Part shown: in pieces, positions 1 through 10,045 of the stretch
Layout of the letters: each line of letters starts with the position of its first letter
Position numbering within the stretch: position 1 is the stretch's first letter
Source: Phormidium sp. FACHB-1136
GTDB taxonomy: Bacteria; Cyanobacteriota; Cyanobacteriia; Phormidesmidales; Phormidesmidaceae
DNA length: 64,000 bases
Assembly: GCF_014697375.1 (NCBI RefSeq)
Contig: NZ_JACJRS010000004.1
Location: 1 to 64,000, forward strand
Direction: 5' to 3'
Notes under the pieces: generated by a model
The model's input: the letters and a program-made list of their open reading frames with translations, nothing else
Databases searched by the model: none
Told to the model about the DNA's origin: nothing
Made by a program: the position numbers and the translations under genes

Positions 1-2
1 CC

Positions 3-167
3 TTGCGACACAGTGATTTCAACCTAGGACTTTATGGTCAACGCTGGCGCTGTGCCATGGAAGTCTGGGCGGATCTCGCCTTTCAGTTGATGGCCCTGAA
101 ACCCCACAAGCACCTCTATTTCCAGCGTGGTCTACACGTTCTAGCCCTGATGCAGCAAGCGATCTAG
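3..167 (+). CDS. C-terminal end of an unrecognised protein (partial)
   Basis: The window opens inside a reading frame that runs 54 codons to a TAG stop at 165-167. The visible tail is rich in aromatic and hydrophobic residues (it includes YGQRWRCAMEVWADLAFQLM) and has no motif that I recognise. Codon use looks like the GC-rich neighbours, so it may be the true 3' end of a gene that starts outside the window. With no start and so little sequence I cannot assign a family. It could equally be a chance open frame. Confidence 0.4.
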   Translation: MRHSDFNLGLYGQRWRCAMEVWADLAFQLMALKPHKHLYFQRGLHVLALMQQAI

Positions 168-186
168 CCACGTTGTCACCCGTTAA

Positions 187-285
187 GAAGTTGAACAGGC
201 TCAAAACCGGGCGAAACAGGCCGAGGAACGGGCTGCTCAACTCGCCGAACAACTGCGGGCAACGGGGATTGAAGCCGAGGGCTAA
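187..285 (+). pseudogene. Remnant of a Uma2-family C-terminal tail
   Basis: Thirty-two codons following an in-frame TAA (184-186) and ending at TAA 283-285 encode an alanine/glutamate/glutamine heptad-like tail (QAEERAAQLAEQLRATGIEA). This is the characteristic coiled-coil end of many cyanobacterial Uma2 (DUF820) proteins, which finish in a RLAEQLRALGI-type sequence. The PD-(D/E)XK domain that should precede it is missing, because the sequence before it belongs to another frame. I read it as the last fragment of a deleted Uma2 gene. No promoter or start codon supports expression. Confidence 0.5.
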
Positions 286-322
286 TTCGGTGTTGGTTGG
301 TCAGCCAAGGTGGAGGCTGGGA

Positions 323-1279
323 TTAGCTGGCGAGATATTCGCGGATATCGGACTGGCGTTTGCGCAGTTTGGTGAGGGCTTCTCGCTCAATTTGGCGCAC
401 CCGTTCACGGCTGATAGAGAGACGGTCGCCAATTTTCGCTAGGGTCATGGTTTGACCATCGACTAATCCGAAGCGCAGAGACAGAACCTCCCGCTGCTGG
501 GGGGTGAGTTCGCCCATCAGGCGCTCTAGGTCTTGGCGCAGGGAGGTTTGGGCGGCAAATTCTTCGGGGGAAGGGCCGTCATCCTCCAGCAACTCCACCA
601 GTTCGGTGTCTTGGTTGTCGCCCACCTTGAGATCGAGGGAGAGGGGCTGGCGGGCTTTTTCGAGGTAGTCGCGCACCTGCTTAGTGGTAAGGTCGCACTC
701 GGCGGCGAGTTCGGCGACAGTGGCGGCACGGCCATGTTCCTGGGCTAACTGGCGTTGGGCCTTCTTCAGCTTATTCAGCTTTTCGGTGATGTGGATGGGC
801 AGGCGGATGGTGCGGCTTTTTTCAGCGATGGCGCGGGTAATGGCTTGGCGAATCCACCAGTAGGCGTAGGTGGAGAAGCGGTAGCCCTTGGTGGGGTCAA
901 ATTTTTCGACGCCCCGCTGCATTCCAATGGTACCTTCCTGGATCAGATCCAACAGGTCTACATTGCGCTTAATGTACTTTTTGGCCACGGACACCACCAA
1001 CCGCAGGTTGGCTTCCACCATCTTGCGCTTGGCCAGTTCGCCCTCGCGGATGATTCTCTTTAGTTCCGTCAGGGAAATGGAGGCGGCCTCGGCCCAGTCC
1101 TCTAGGCTGAGGGTTCGTCCGGTGGTTTCCTCAAGGTCGCGCCTTTGGGCCTCCAGCAGGGACAGCCGCTGCACCTGCTTACCCAGAACGATCTCTTCCT
1201 CGTGGGTGAGCAGGGGGACCCGACCGATTTCCTTCAGGTAGGTACGCACTAGGTCGGTGGAATTCTGCAACGTTCTCAT
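323..1279 (-). CDS. sigD: Group 2 sigma-70 factor (SigD-like)
   Basis: An RNA polymerase sigma factor of 318 residues that directs the core enzyme to promoters. In order it shows region 1.2 ([17 protein letters not shown]), region 2 with the core-binding and -10 recognition helix ([38 protein letters not shown]), region 3 and region 4.2 ([18 protein letters not shown]). It lacks the long acidic N-terminus of the primary SigA, which places it in the non-essential group 2 (SigB/C/D/E) of cyanobacteria. The length equals that of Synechocystis SigD as I recall it, so SigD is the best guess; the subgroup needs a tree. I chose the ATG at 1277-1279, just before the conserved region; an upstream in-frame ATG (1364-1366) would add a non-conserved tail that overlaps the preceding small ORF. 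Group 2 factors usually respond to light, redox or stress. Confidence 0.88.
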   Translation of the reverse strand: MRTLQNSTDLVRTYLKEIGRVPLLTHEEEIVLGKQVQRLSLLEAQRRDLEETTGRTLSLEDWAEAASISLTELKRIIREGELAKRKMVEANLRLVVSVAKKYIKRNVDLLDLIQEGTIGMQRGVEKFDPTKGYRFSTYAYWWIRQAITRAIAEKSRTIRLPIHITEKLNKLKKAQRQLAQEHGRAATVAELAAECDLTTKQVRDYLEKARQPLSLDLKVGDNQDTELVELLEDDGPSPEEFAAQTSLRQDLERLMGELTPQQREVLSLRFGLVDGQTMTLAKIGDRLSISRERVRQIEREALTKLRKRQSDIREYLAS

Positions 1280-1338
1280 GGCAGGGAGACAACTAAACAG
1301 CAGGGAGAAACAGATCGACCCATGGGGCTGGGCTGCGG

Positions 1339-1485
1339 TTAACGATGGCGATCCTTCACACCGCAATCATTGACAGGGACGGGGATGGGGACTTCCTGGT
1401 GAGCGGTTTCGACCTTGCGGCTAATCAGCAGGTAGCCAGCCCCTAGGGTAATGAGTCCGCTGTAAATTAGAGTTGAAGCGTCCAT
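1339..1485 (-). CDS. Small single-span membrane protein ORF (48 aa)
   Basis: An ATG-started frame of 48 codons lies 59 bp upstream of the sigma-factor start on the same strand. It encodes one hydrophobic helix ([19 protein letters not shown], residues 4-22), then a charged stretch RKVET and a proline/valine-rich tail. The layout (short lumenal N-terminus, one helix, positively charged cytoplasmic side) is like that of many small thylakoid or plasma membrane subunits, but I do not recognise a named photosystem or cytochrome b6f subunit. There is no strong Shine-Dalgarno sequence, which is common in cyanobacteria. It may be co-transcribed with the sigma factor. The alternative is a chance ORF. 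Confidence 0.45.
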   Translation of the reverse strand: MDASTLIYSGLITLGAGYLLISRKVETAHQEVPIPVPVNDCGVKDRHR

Positions 1486-1848
1486 ATTAGCTATTGCTCA
1501 CTTATTTATGTAAACAAGTGTAACATTTATGAAGGAGAGCGGGAATAGTGATTCCTACTCAATTCAGGATTTTATTTAGCCCAGATGGTTTGCAGCATAG
1601 GGCTTCTAGGGCCACTGGACTGCATCCTTTGCGACATATTTTTTGCGGAAAATCCAAAAACATTCTTAAGCTTTCGCCAGATTATTAACGATTGTTACAA
1701 ATATTTGCGAAAATCGCTGTCGTTCCTGAGTCAGTGCTCAGGCTGAGTTTACGTCTACGGTGTCACTCCCATTGTGGCAGCGTGGCAGAGCCTCGTACTC
1801 TATCCTGGGGAAGATTGACCCCTAGGGCTGGACAAATCTCGGAGAACC
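1486..1848. other. Intergenic region upstream of the sigma-factor unit
   Basis: About 360 bp between the small ORF and the end of sbcC, clearly more AT-rich than the flanks around 1500-1720. It should hold the promoter of the sigma-factor unit. A short dyad (CACTT at 1509 and AAGTG at 1526, arms facing each other) lies just upstream of the small ORF. I see no coding frame with support, no tRNA and no convincing terminator for the region. Confidence 0.5.
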
Positions 1849-4800
1849 CTACACCGAGAGGGTAATCTGAGAGCCCTGGGCGGTTTTGGTAATGTCGAGG
1901 CGGGTGGGGAAGGCTTCGCGCAGGCGGGGCATATGGGTGACCGCCAAAATGCAGGCAAAATCGGGCGCAATGGCGTTGATGGCAGCGATCAGGTGGTCGC
2001 AACCCTGGGGATCTTGACTGCCAAAACCCTCATCAATCATTAACAGTTGCAGGGCCATCCCCGACCGCTGGGCCAGAATGCGGGCCAAGGCCAACCGCAG
2101 GGCAAAGTTAATCCGAAAGGCTTCACCGCCGGAGTAGGTTTCGTAGGGGCGGGTGCCCTGGGCGTCGGCAATCAGAATATCGAGGGTCTCAATTCGCTTA
2201 TCTTGACTTCCCTTGCTGGCCCGCTGGGTGACAAACCGCAGGTGCAGTTGATGGTGGCTGAGCCGGCCCAAGAGGTGGTTGGCTTCGGCCTCCAGTTGGG
2301 GCAGTAGGTTTTCAATCATCAGGGCTTGGATGCCCTTGCGTCCAAAGGCATGGGCGAGTTCTTGGTAAACTTGTTGGCGCTGTCGAGCGGCCTTGAGGTC
2401 TTGCCGATTTTGCCCCATCTGTTGATCCAGGCGATCTAGGTGTTGGCGAGCCTGGGCCAAGGCTCCTAACTGAGCGAGGAGGTGATCTCGCTGCTGCTGC
2501 TGCGTTTCCAAGCGTTGCCTAAGGCGGTCTAGGGCGTCTGGATCGTAGCCCTGGTGGTGCAAGGCCGACTGAAGCTGATCGATCTGGGCGGTGAGGCGGT
2601 CTAGGGTCTGCTGCTGCTCCTGCTGCTGGTGGCGCAAATGGGCACAGCGCTGTTCTAGATGGGGCCAACGTTGGCGGGCCTGGTCTAGGTCTCGCTGCCG
2701 ACTGCGCCAGATCTGGGCTTTTCCCAAGGCCAAACGAACCTGCTGATATTGGGCTAAATCTGCCTGGAGGGGCTGAATCTGTTGCTGAAGAGTCTGGATT
2801 TCTTGCGGCATCGGCCCCTGTTCCAAGGCCAGTCGCTGGGCATCCAGTTCAGCGAGGGTTTGTTCGATCTGGCGCTGCTGATCCCGCAGACGGCGCTGGC
2901 GATGTTGGGCCTGGGTGAGGTCGTGGTGTTTGAGATCGGCCCAGCGCAGGCGATTCACCTGCCCCCGCGCTAGGGCATGATCGCGATCATCGTAGGCCAA
3001 CTGGTGCAGGGTGTGTTCGATCTGAGCCAGTTCGGCTTGGAGGTCGGGGGCATAGTGGCGCTGCTGAAGAGATTGCTGAAGCTGATGACATTCCGTTTCC
3101 AAATCCCGCAGGCGTTGCTGTATGGAGATCTGGGAGGCCCGCTGGGCATCGATCTGGCCCTGGCGGTGCAGCACCGGGCGGTAGAGGGCCAGTTCCGCCT
3201 CCACCGCCCGATATTCCTGCCGCAAAACCTGAATTTCCCGTTCCGAGGCCGCCAACTGTTCGCGAATCACCCAAATCTGATCCTGCAAGTCCTGCTGCTG
3301 CCGTCGATGGCGGTCGGTCACCAGAGCCCGATGGGGGCTGCCGAGGGATCGATCACAGAGGGGGCAGAAGGCGTCGGGCTGGGCCAACATCGACAACTTC
3401 TGGGCAATTTCGGCCATTTGGGTTTCACAGTCCCGCTGGCGGGCCTGAAGGGTGGCCACAAAACTACGCCGCTCCAGTCCCTTATCCCGCACCTGATCCT
3501 GGTAAGCCTGCCGCTGCTCCAGATAGCTCAGGGTTTGCTCCACCGCCTGGGCCGACACCTCTAGGGGCGGATGCTGAGCCTGGGCTTGGCGCAACTGGGC
3601 TAGGGCGGCTTGGGCCTCCTCCAACCGGGTTTGCAGCCGGGTTTCCTGGCGTTGAAGCTGGGACTGGATTTGCTGTTGCCGTTGCCGCAGTGGCCCTACC
3701 TGAAGCTGCAAGGCATCCAGGTGCTTTAGACGCGCCTTGGCCATGGCCAACTGATCGCAGGCCGCCTTCACATTGTCCGTTTGGCCGAGGGTGTCCGCCA
3801 ATTCGTGGCGCTGGGTTAACACCGCCTCCAACTGGCTCTGGGCCTGCTGGTGCTGGGTTTGAAGCGCTTGGGCCTGGGCCTGGTATTCGGTCGTCAACTC
3901 CTCTAGGCGCTGCTGCCAGGTCTGGGCCTGCTGAAGCCGCTGACTCAGATCCTGTTCCTCTGATTCCAAGGCTTGCAGCTTTGCGACCTCAGTTGCAATC
4001 GTGACTGCCGCCGCTAGGTGTTGCTGGCACTGTTGGGCCTCCGCCTCCGCCATGGCCAAGGCCACCTGGGTTTGTTGGCACAGGGCCAAGGTCTGATCTC
4101 GCTGCTGGGTATAGAGTCGCCGCTGTTGCCGCTGTTCTTGGCAGGTTTGCCCCAGGGCTTGGAGGTTCTGGATCTGGGCCTGGGTATCGGCCAGTTCCCG
4201 ATCCAACGCCTGTAAATCGGCCTCAAACTGGGCCCAGGCGGAAACCGTGGTCTCCGCCTGGGCTAAGGTGGCGGTCAACTCCTCTAAATGCTGAGTTCGC
4301 AGGGCGACTTCGGCCTTGGCTTGGCGGGCTTGTTCCCTGGCCCGTTCCGCCAAATCATCGTAGTGGTCGAGCTTGAGCAGTCGCGCCAGCACCGCTTTCC
4401 GTTCGCTGGGGCGCTTTAACATGAACTCATCGGCCCCACCCTGGCGTAGATAGGCACTATTAATAAAGGTGTCGTAGTCTAGTTTGAGGTGGTGGCAAAT
4501 GATCTGCTGGGTGGCCCGAATGCTGCGCTGGGTCAAAACCCGATAGCCCGCCTCCGTCTGCACCTGGAACTCTAGCCCCGCCCCCTGCTGCCGATGGCGA
4601 CTGCGGATCACCCGATAGCAATGATCCCCTTGCTGAAACACGAAGGATACCTTGGCCTCTAGCGCCCCTTGGTGGATCACATCGTCATCCATGGCAACCC
4701 GGCTTTGACCCCACAGCGCCCAGCCCATCGCCTCTAGTAACGAAGACTTGCCTGCCCCATTTTGCCCCGCAATACAGACCACATGCAGGCCGCTAAAATC

Positions 4801-4857
4801 TAAGCTAGCCTCACGGTAGCTCAGAAAATTCCTTAGCGTAATGTGTCTGGGGATCAT
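1849..4857 (-). CDS. sbcC: Exonuclease subunit SbcC (Rad50-like ATPase)
   Basis: SMC-family ATPase of 1002 residues which, with the nuclease SbcD, opens hairpins and processes double-strand breaks. The N-terminus has the Rad50/SbcC hallmark (IPRHITLRNFLSYREASLDF) and Walker A GQNGAGKSS near residue 33. A very long glutamine-rich coiled coil is interrupted near residue 495 by the zinc-hook CPLC that joins two molecules. The C-terminal lobe has the ABC signature YSGGEAFR near residue 910 and Walker B LLMIDEGFG near 940. The length is typical. The partner sbcD is not next to it in this window. The many CAG/CTG-rich codons of the coiled coil produce long antisense shadow frames, which I left out. 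Confidence 0.95.
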   Translation of the reverse strand: MIPRHITLRNFLSYREASLDFSGLHVVCIAGQNGAGKSSLLEAMGWALWGQSRVAMDDDVIHQGALEAKVSFVFQQGDHCYRVIRSRHRQQGAGLEFQVQTEAGYRVLTQRSIRATQQIICHHLKLDYDTFINSAYLRQGGADEFMLKRPSERKAVLARLLKLDHYDDLAERAREQARQAKAEVALRTQHLEELTATLAQAETTVSAWAQFEADLQALDRELADTQAQIQNLQALGQTCQEQRQQRRLYTQQRDQTLALCQQTQVALAMAEAEAQQCQQHLAAAVTIATEVAKLQALESEEQDLSQRLQQAQTWQQRLEELTTEYQAQAQALQTQHQQAQSQLEAVLTQRHELADTLGQTDNVKAACDQLAMAKARLKHLDALQLQVGPLRQRQQQIQSQLQRQETRLQTRLEEAQAALAQLRQAQAQHPPLEVSAQAVEQTLSYLEQRQAYQDQVRDKGLERRSFVATLQARQRDCETQMAEIAQKLSMLAQPDAFCPLCDRSLGSPHRALVTDRHRRQQQDLQDQIWVIREQLAASEREIQVLRQEYRAVEAELALYRPVLHRQGQIDAQRASQISIQQRLRDLETECHQLQQSLQQRHYAPDLQAELAQIEHTLHQLAYDDRDHALARGQVNRLRWADLKHHDLTQAQHRQRRLRDQQRQIEQTLAELDAQRLALEQGPMPQEIQTLQQQIQPLQADLAQYQQVRLALGKAQIWRSRQRDLDQARQRWPHLEQRCAHLRHQQQEQQQTLDRLTAQIDQLQSALHHQGYDPDALDRLRQRLETQQQQRDHLLAQLGALAQARQHLDRLDQQMGQNRQDLKAARQRQQVYQELAHAFGRKGIQALMIENLLPQLEAEANHLLGRLSHHQLHLRFVTQRASKGSQDKRIETLDILIADAQGTRPYETYSGGEAFRINFALRLALARILAQRSGMALQLLMIDEGFGSQDPQGCDHLIAAINAIAPDFACILAVTHMPRLREAFPTRLDITKTAQGSQITLSV

Positions 4858-4968
4858 GGAGACACAAGCACCACTTCCCCAAGTGTACAGTACGTCAGAA
4901 CTTCAAGTACATTCGCTCTGGAAAAGTCGTTCATTTCATCCATGGATGACCCACCCTAGGCTTTGCCA

Positions 4969-6921
4969 TCACAAGGCCTGATCGCCCGCGTCGCCACGCT
5001 TCAGGGACTCTGGGGGCAAAGGTTCAGTGACCACCGGGGCGGGCAGGGGCACATCTTCCACGGCAGGGAGAGTTTCGGGGGTGAGTTTGATGGGTTGAAT
5101 GCCGCCCCCTAGGCGTTTGAGCAGCTTGGGGGTGGCATCATGGAGCAAGTAGATGAGGCGATCCCCCACCTTCCAGATATCTTGTCCCAACGCCACTTGC
5201 AGGGCACCGTCCCGTTCCACCAATAGGGGAATCATTTCGCCGCCGCGTACCAGGGCCGCTAGGTGGGCCTGTTGCAGCTCGGTGGCGTCGGATCGCAGGC
5301 GGGTTTCCCCCAGACGCACCTCGCCATCCGTGAGGTAGCGATTCCATTTTTTGAGGGAGAGGCTGGGGGTTGCGGCTTCTTTAAGCTTGCCTTGGTTCGG
5401 CACCTCACCCAGGTCTTTGTCCGTGGGCATGACAGCGATTACCCTGGGGGGCTGGAATTCCTCTAGGGCGCGTTGGGCTACCACAGCATTCACCTCACCG
5501 TTTTTGGTGATGGCCAGGAACGTCCCCGCCTTGCCCAGTCCGGCCTGTTCGAGCACCCCATGGTCGAGGGCACTGCTAATCAGGATAGGAATGCCATCTT
5601 TGGCAGCTTCGTCCTGGGCGGTTTCGTTGGTGTCAATTAGCACCACGGGGTCGCCATAGTCTTGAATTAGGCGGGCGATGAGCAAACTGAGGGGGTTGCA
5701 GCCCACCACCACCGCCCCCACCGCCTCAGTTTTGGCGATGCCCAGCCAGCGGGCCACCCAGCGGGCGGTTAACCCCTGCACCAGCACCGTCATAATAATG
5801 GTGAGGAACACCAGGGCTTTGATGGCATCGCCGCCGCTGATCCCCTTTTCCGTGAGCAAAATAGCAAATAGGGAGGCCACCGAGGCCGACACGATACCAC
5901 GGGGGGCAATCCAGCTTAGGAAGGTCTTTTGTCGCCAGTTCATATCGCTGGACTGGGTGCAAAGCCAAATGCTGACGGGCCGCACCAGCAGCATCAACAC
6001 CAGCACCGTGCCCACCGCCCCCCAGCCCAGGGCAAAGAGGCTGGCAATGGAGAGATCCGCTGCCAGCAGAATAAACAGCACCGACACCGCCAGTACCGTA
6101 AGCTGACCCTTGAAGCGCCGCAGCAGCCGTTCATCGGGCACTGAGAGGGCGCGTACCACCAGCCCCGCCACCACCGTCGCCATCAGGCCCGATTCGCTCC
6201 GTACCGTTTGGGCGAGGCCAAAAATTCCCCACAGCCCTGCCAGCACCACCAGGTTGCGCAGGTCATCACTCACAAAGCTGGCCCGCTTTAGGAACCAGCC
6301 CATCAGTCCGCCGCCAATGGCCCCAATCACCGTACCAATGCCCAGGCGCAGGGTCAGGCCACCCACCACCGACCCCAAGTCGGCATCGCCGTTGAGGATG
6401 ATGCCCAGCACCACCACCGCCAGCACCGCCCCCACCGGGTCGATCAACACCCCCTCGCCCTCCAGCAGGGTGGAGACCTTGCGATCTACCTGTACCTGAC
6501 GTAGCAGGGGCGTAATCACCGTGGGGCCAGTGACCACCACCAGGGAGGCATAGAGAAAGGCCAGCGACCAGGGAAATTCCCCCAGCCAGTGGGCCGCCAC
6601 GCCGCCGCCAATCAGGGTGACAAACACGCCGATGGTAACCAGATTCCGCAAACTGCTAGACACCTGGCCCAGTTCGCTTAGCTCCAGGCTGAGGCCACCC
6701 TCAAACAAAATCAGCGCCACACTGAGGGAGACCATCACCTCCAGCCCCACTCCCAGCGATTGGGGGTGAATCAGCCCAAAGCCATCCGGCCCCAGGCCAA
6801 TACCAAAGATCAGCAAAAAAATGATGCTCGGCACCCGCGCAAACTCGCCCACCACCTGAGCGGTCACCCCGGCTAAAACCGTCAGCACCATTTGCAGCGT
6901 TAGCTCGAAGGCGTTGTCCAT
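4969..6921 (-). CDS. Cation:proton antiporter (CPA1, NhaP-type) with C-terminal TrkA domains
   Basis: Membrane antiporter of 650 residues, likely exchanging Na+ or K+ for H+ across the plasma or thylakoid membrane. Residues 1-400 are a multi-span Na+/H+ exchanger domain with the conserved ALILFEGGLSLE segment and the acidic motif GVLIDPVGAVLA, in which the Asp is the usual ion-binding residue. Residues ~405-530 form a Rossmann-type TrkA-N/RCK domain (AVVVGCNPLSLLIARLIQDYG), followed by a TrkA-C-like region (~555-620) and a proline-rich tail. The regulatory domains suggest nucleotide or ion gating. The transported ion cannot be read from the sequence. The gene stands alone between sbcC and prmC. 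Confidence 0.88.
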   Translation of the reverse strand: MDNAFELTLQMVLTVLAGVTAQVVGEFARVPSIIFLLIFGIGLGPDGFGLIHPQSLGVGLEVMVSLSVALILFEGGLSLELSELGQVSSSLRNLVTIGVFVTLIGGGVAAHWLGEFPWSLAFLYASLVVVTGPTVITPLLRQVQVDRKVSTLLEGEGVLIDPVGAVLAVVVLGIILNGDADLGSVVGGLTLRLGIGTVIGAIGGGLMGWFLKRASFVSDDLRNLVVLAGLWGIFGLAQTVRSESGLMATVVAGLVVRALSVPDERLLRRFKGQLTVLAVSVLFILLAADLSIASLFALGWGAVGTVLVLMLLVRPVSIWLCTQSSDMNWRQKTFLSWIAPRGIVSASVASLFAILLTEKGISGGDAIKALVFLTIIMTVLVQGLTARWVARWLGIAKTEAVGAVVVGCNPLSLLIARLIQDYGDPVVLIDTNETAQDEAAKDGIPILISSALDHGVLEQAGLGKAGTFLAITKNGEVNAVVAQRALEEFQPPRVIAVMPTDKDLGEVPNQGKLKEAATPSLSLKKWNRYLTDGEVRLGETRLRSDATELQQAHLAALVRGGEMIPLLVERDGALQVALGQDIWKVGDRLIYLLHDATPKLLKRLGGGIQPIKLTPETLPAVEDVPLPAPVVTEPLPPESLKRGDAGDQAL

Positions 6922-7079
6922 AACTCTCTTTAGCGGCGAACCCAGTTAGGGATGATCCCCAACGGTTACCCCGCAAAACCCATGCAGCAAGTCCCGTCTA
7001 GGATAGCATTGTGCCCAGAGCCAAGGCTTTTAGGGCGCAGGGAGAGAGGTAAAGGGGCCAGATCCGGGTGAGGGCTAGA

Positions 7080-7140
7080 TCCCAGGGTTCTCGCGGCTGA
7101 CGCAAGGGCCATCGGTGTGACCCATGAAAGAACCCTGGGA
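7080..7140 (-). terminator. Hairpin downstream of prmC
   Basis: A perfect 12-bp inverted repeat (TCCCAGGGTTCT at 7080-7091 and its complement at 7129-7140) separated by 37 bp, 24 bp beyond the prmC stop. It is well placed to end the proS-prmC transcript. The long loop and lack of a T-run make an RNA-stability role just as likely. Confidence 0.45.
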
Positions 7141-7163
7141 CCTTGGGTTACTGGGGATCTTTG

Positions 7164-8063
7164 CTAGATGCGAAACGCCAGGGTGAAGCGATCCCGTCCA
7201 GCCAGGTCTTCGATTACCTGAATGCCTCGATAGGCTCCTACTTGGGTCAGCAATTCGGTGACCAGTTCCCCCTGACCCGCCATCATTTCCGCCAGCCACA
7301 GCCCGCCAGCAATCAGGTAATCCGGGGCTTGGGTGGCGATGATACGCAGATCATCGAGGCCATCGGGGCCACCATCGAGGGCGGTGGTGGGTTCGTGGGC
7401 AATGACTTCGGGCTGAAGGGTGGGCAAGATGCCAGAGGGAATGTAGGGCGGATTGGATACTACCGCACTGAGTTTGCCCCGGTAGTTGGCCAAGGGCTGA
7501 AACCAAGACCCGTGGCACAGGGTAATGCGGTCGGTGAGGTCGTAGCGCTGGACGTTTTCCTGGGCGATGGCGAGGGCGTCGGCGCTTTGGTCTACGGCGA
7601 GGATTTGGGCATTGGGGAAGGCATCGGCTAACCCGATGGCGATGGCTCCGCTGCCTGTGCCCATATCCACCCAAATTCCGGTAGCGAGGGCGTCCCGTTG
7701 GGGACTGCGTTCCACGGCATCCACCGCGAGATCAATGATTAACTCGGTTTCGGGGCGGGGAATCAGCACCGCCGGAGAGACGTTTAGGGAAAACTGCCGC
7801 CAAGGGGCTTCCCCGACGAGGTACTGTACCGGAACCCGCCGCTGAACCCGTTGCTGCCAGCGGTGTTCTAGGTCGGCTAGGGACAATTTCAAGTCAACGC
7901 CCGCCATTTGGGATAGCCCCAGCCGCAGGGTAAGGCTATCCAAATCGCAGATCGCTCGCAGCAGCCAGTCCACTTCCTGGGGGTCAATGCCTACCGCCTT
8001 GGCCTCGGCCTTGGCCTGGTTGCGCCATTGATCGAGGCTTTTCCCAGAAACCCGCTCCCCCAT
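7164..8063 (-). CDS. prmC: Peptide chain release factor N5-glutamine methyltransferase PrmC
   Basis: SAM-dependent methyltransferase (299 residues) that methylates the glutamine of the GGQ motif in release factors RF1/RF2, which is needed for efficient peptide release. It has the N-terminal helical domain (residues 1-90), then a Rossmann fold with SAM-binding WVDMGTGSGAIAIGLA (~residue 130) and the catalytic NPPY motif in VSNPPYIPS (~205), the signature of N5-glutamine methyltransferases. The start ATG lies immediately after the proS stop codon (no gap), so translation is probably coupled to proS. The gene begins MGERVSGKSL, and no better start is visible. Confidence 0.93.
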   Translation of the reverse strand: MGERVSGKSLDQWRNQAKAEAKAVGIDPQEVDWLLRAICDLDSLTLRLGLSQMAGVDLKLSLADLEHRWQQRVQRRVPVQYLVGEAPWRQFSLNVSPAVLIPRPETELIIDLAVDAVERSPQRDALATGIWVDMGTGSGAIAIGLADAFPNAQILAVDQSADALAIAQENVQRYDLTDRITLCHGSWFQPLANYRGKLSAVVSNPPYIPSGILPTLQPEVIAHEPTTALDGGPDGLDDLRIIATQAPDYLIAGGLWLAEMMAGQGELVTELLTQVGAYRGIQVIEDLAGRDRFTLAFRI

Positions 8064-9875
8064 CTACCCAGCCAGGGCGGCGGCGACTCGGTCTTTGATG
8101 ATGTCTACCACCGCATCTAGGGCGATTTCTTCGGCTTCTCCGGTGGCCCGATCCACCACTTCCACAAAGCCATCGGCCAGGGCGCGTCCGGTGACGATGC
8201 GGTAGGGAATGCCGATCAGTTCGGAGTCCTTGAATTTCACCCCGGCCCGTTCGTCGCGGTCGTCCAGCAGGGTTTCCACTCCGGCGGCGTTGAGGGCGGT
8301 GTATAGCTCGGTGGCGGCTTGCATTTGGTTTGCGTCGCCAATGTTGGGCACGACCACAATGGCGTGGTAGGGGGCAATGGACACGGGCCAGACAATGCCG
8401 TTTTTGTCGTAGGACTGCTCCACCGCCGCCTGGGCCAACCGAGAAACCCCAATGCCGTAGCAGCCCATCACCAGGGGCACGTAGTCGCCGCTTTCGCTGG
8501 TGTAGGTGGCTCCCAGGGCGTTGGAATATTTGATGCCGAGCTGGAAGATGTGGCCGATTTCAATCCCCCGTGCGGTTTGCAAAAGCTGGCCGGGGTCGTG
8601 GACGGCCCGATCTCCTGCCATGGCCTTCCGCACATCCACAGTAATCTTAGGCAGGGTGAAGTCTTGGCCCCAGTTGGCCCCAACGACGTGGAAGCCGGAT
8701 TCGTTTGACCCGGTAACAAAGCCCGTCAGATCAACGGCGGTGGCATCCACCAGGCGCAGGAATTTGGGTTCCAGGTCTTTTACGCCGGATTGAATATAGT
8801 CGTCGCCCAAGTCGGGGGCCATGTAGCCCAGGGGCAGGGGTTTGGCAGCCCATTTGGCCTGGGCTTCCTCGTCGGGCACGGTGAGCGAGAGGAGGGCGGT
8901 GCCGCCGTAGGTGGGGGCCAGTTTGGTGAGTTCGTTGGTCAGCTTTACGTCGTTGACATCCTGATCGCCGCGAATGCTGACGATCACCAGCACCGTCTTA
9001 CCGCTGTCAAACACCGCCTGATAGAGGACGTTTTTGACGATCTGGGTGGGCGAACACTTGAGGAATTTCGCCAGAGATTCGATGGTGGGGGTGTTGGGGG
9101 TGTCGAGCTTTTCAAAGGTTTTGAACTCAGAAGGCACGGCATCGGCGGGCAGGGATACGGCCTTTTCCACGTTGGCGGCGTAGATACCGTCCTCGGTGTA
9201 GAGCACTTCGTCTTCTCCGGCCTCGGCCAGCACCATAAATTCTGTCGAGCCAGAGCCACCAATCGCCCCAGAGTCGGCATCCACAGCTCGGAACTCCAGC
9301 CCGCAGCGGCGCAGAATGGTGCTGTAGGCGGTGTACATCTCGTTGTAGGTCTGCTTCAGGCTGTCCTCATCGGCGTGGAAGGAATAGCCGTCTTTCATGA
9401 TGAACTCGCGCCCGCGCATGAGGCCGAAGCGGGGCCGAATTTCGTCGCGAAACTTGGTTTGAATTTGGTACAGGTGCAGGGGCAGTTGGCGATAGGAGCG
9501 GATCATATCCCGCGCAATGGCGGTGATGATTTCCTCGTGGGTGGGGCCAAGGCCCATTTCCTGCTGACGGCGATCCACCAGGGAAAACATGATGCCCTCG
9601 GCCTTGGTGTAGGTGTCCCAACGGCCCGATTCGCGCCACAGGTCGGCTGGCTGAAGCTGGGGCAGCAAACATTCCTGGGCTCCGGTCGCGTTCATTTCCT
9701 CGCGCACGATGCCGGAAATTTTGGTCAGCACCCGCCACAGCAGCGGCATATAGGCATACACCCCGCTGGCCACCCGCCGAATGTAGCCCGCCCGCAGCAG
9801 CAGCTTGTGGCTGGGGATTTCGGCCTCCGCCGGGTTCTCCCGCAGGGTGACAAACAGCATTTGAGACAGGCGCAT
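8064..9875 (-). CDS. proS: Prolyl-tRNA synthetase, bacterial type with editing domain
   Basis: Class II aminoacyl-tRNA synthetase of 603 residues that charges tRNA-Pro. The N-terminal half carries motif 1 and motif 2 ([22 protein letters not shown], shortened here to its core [12 protein letters not shown]). Residues ~225-400 form the inserted YbaK-like domain that hydrolyses Ala-tRNA-Pro. Motif 3 ([10 protein letters not shown]) follows near residue 467, and the anticodon-binding domain (VVVPNIGD onward) ends the protein. Length and domain order match the bacterial-type enzyme. It is the first gene of a two-gene unit with prmC and is divergent from the tenA-like gene. Confidence 0.96.
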   Translation of the reverse strand: MRLSQMLFVTLRENPAEAEIPSHKLLLRAGYIRRVASGVYAYMPLLWRVLTKISGIVREEMNATGAQECLLPQLQPADLWRESGRWDTYTKAEGIMFSLVDRRQQEMGLGPTHEEIITAIARDMIRSYRQLPLHLYQIQTKFRDEIRPRFGLMRGREFIMKDGYSFHADEDSLKQTYNEMYTAYSTILRRCGLEFRAVDADSGAIGGSGSTEFMVLAEAGEDEVLYTEDGIYAANVEKAVSLPADAVPSEFKTFEKLDTPNTPTIESLAKFLKCSPTQIVKNVLYQAVFDSGKTVLVIVSIRGDQDVNDVKLTNELTKLAPTYGGTALLSLTVPDEEAQAKWAAKPLPLGYMAPDLGDDYIQSGVKDLEPKFLRLVDATAVDLTGFVTGSNESGFHVVGANWGQDFTLPKITVDVRKAMAGDRAVHDPGQLLQTARGIEIGHIFQLGIKYSNALGATYTSESGDYVPLVMGCYGIGVSRLAQAAVEQSYDKNGIVWPVSIAPYHAIVVVPNIGDANQMQAATELYTALNAAGVETLLDDRDERAGVKFKDSELIGIPYRIVTGRALADGFVEVVDRATGEAEEIALDAVVDIIKDRVAAALAG

Positions 9876-10045
9876 GGGAATCTCCAGGATGGGCTAAAGC
9901 AGGTTGACAGGAACGTCCATTCAGCAACGTCCATTAAGCATAGTAATCGATTCTGACTTAACACCTCCCTTCGGACAGAACCGTGCTATTTTCAGCGGCC
10001 TTTTGCTATAGAGTGATTGGCAAACGCAACAATCAGGACGTATCG

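Noticed and set aside
2977-3564. Long open frame antisense to sbcC (195 codons)
   Set aside because: Arises from the skewed codon use of the glutamine/leucine-rich coiled coil on the other strand; no motif, no ribosome-binding site.
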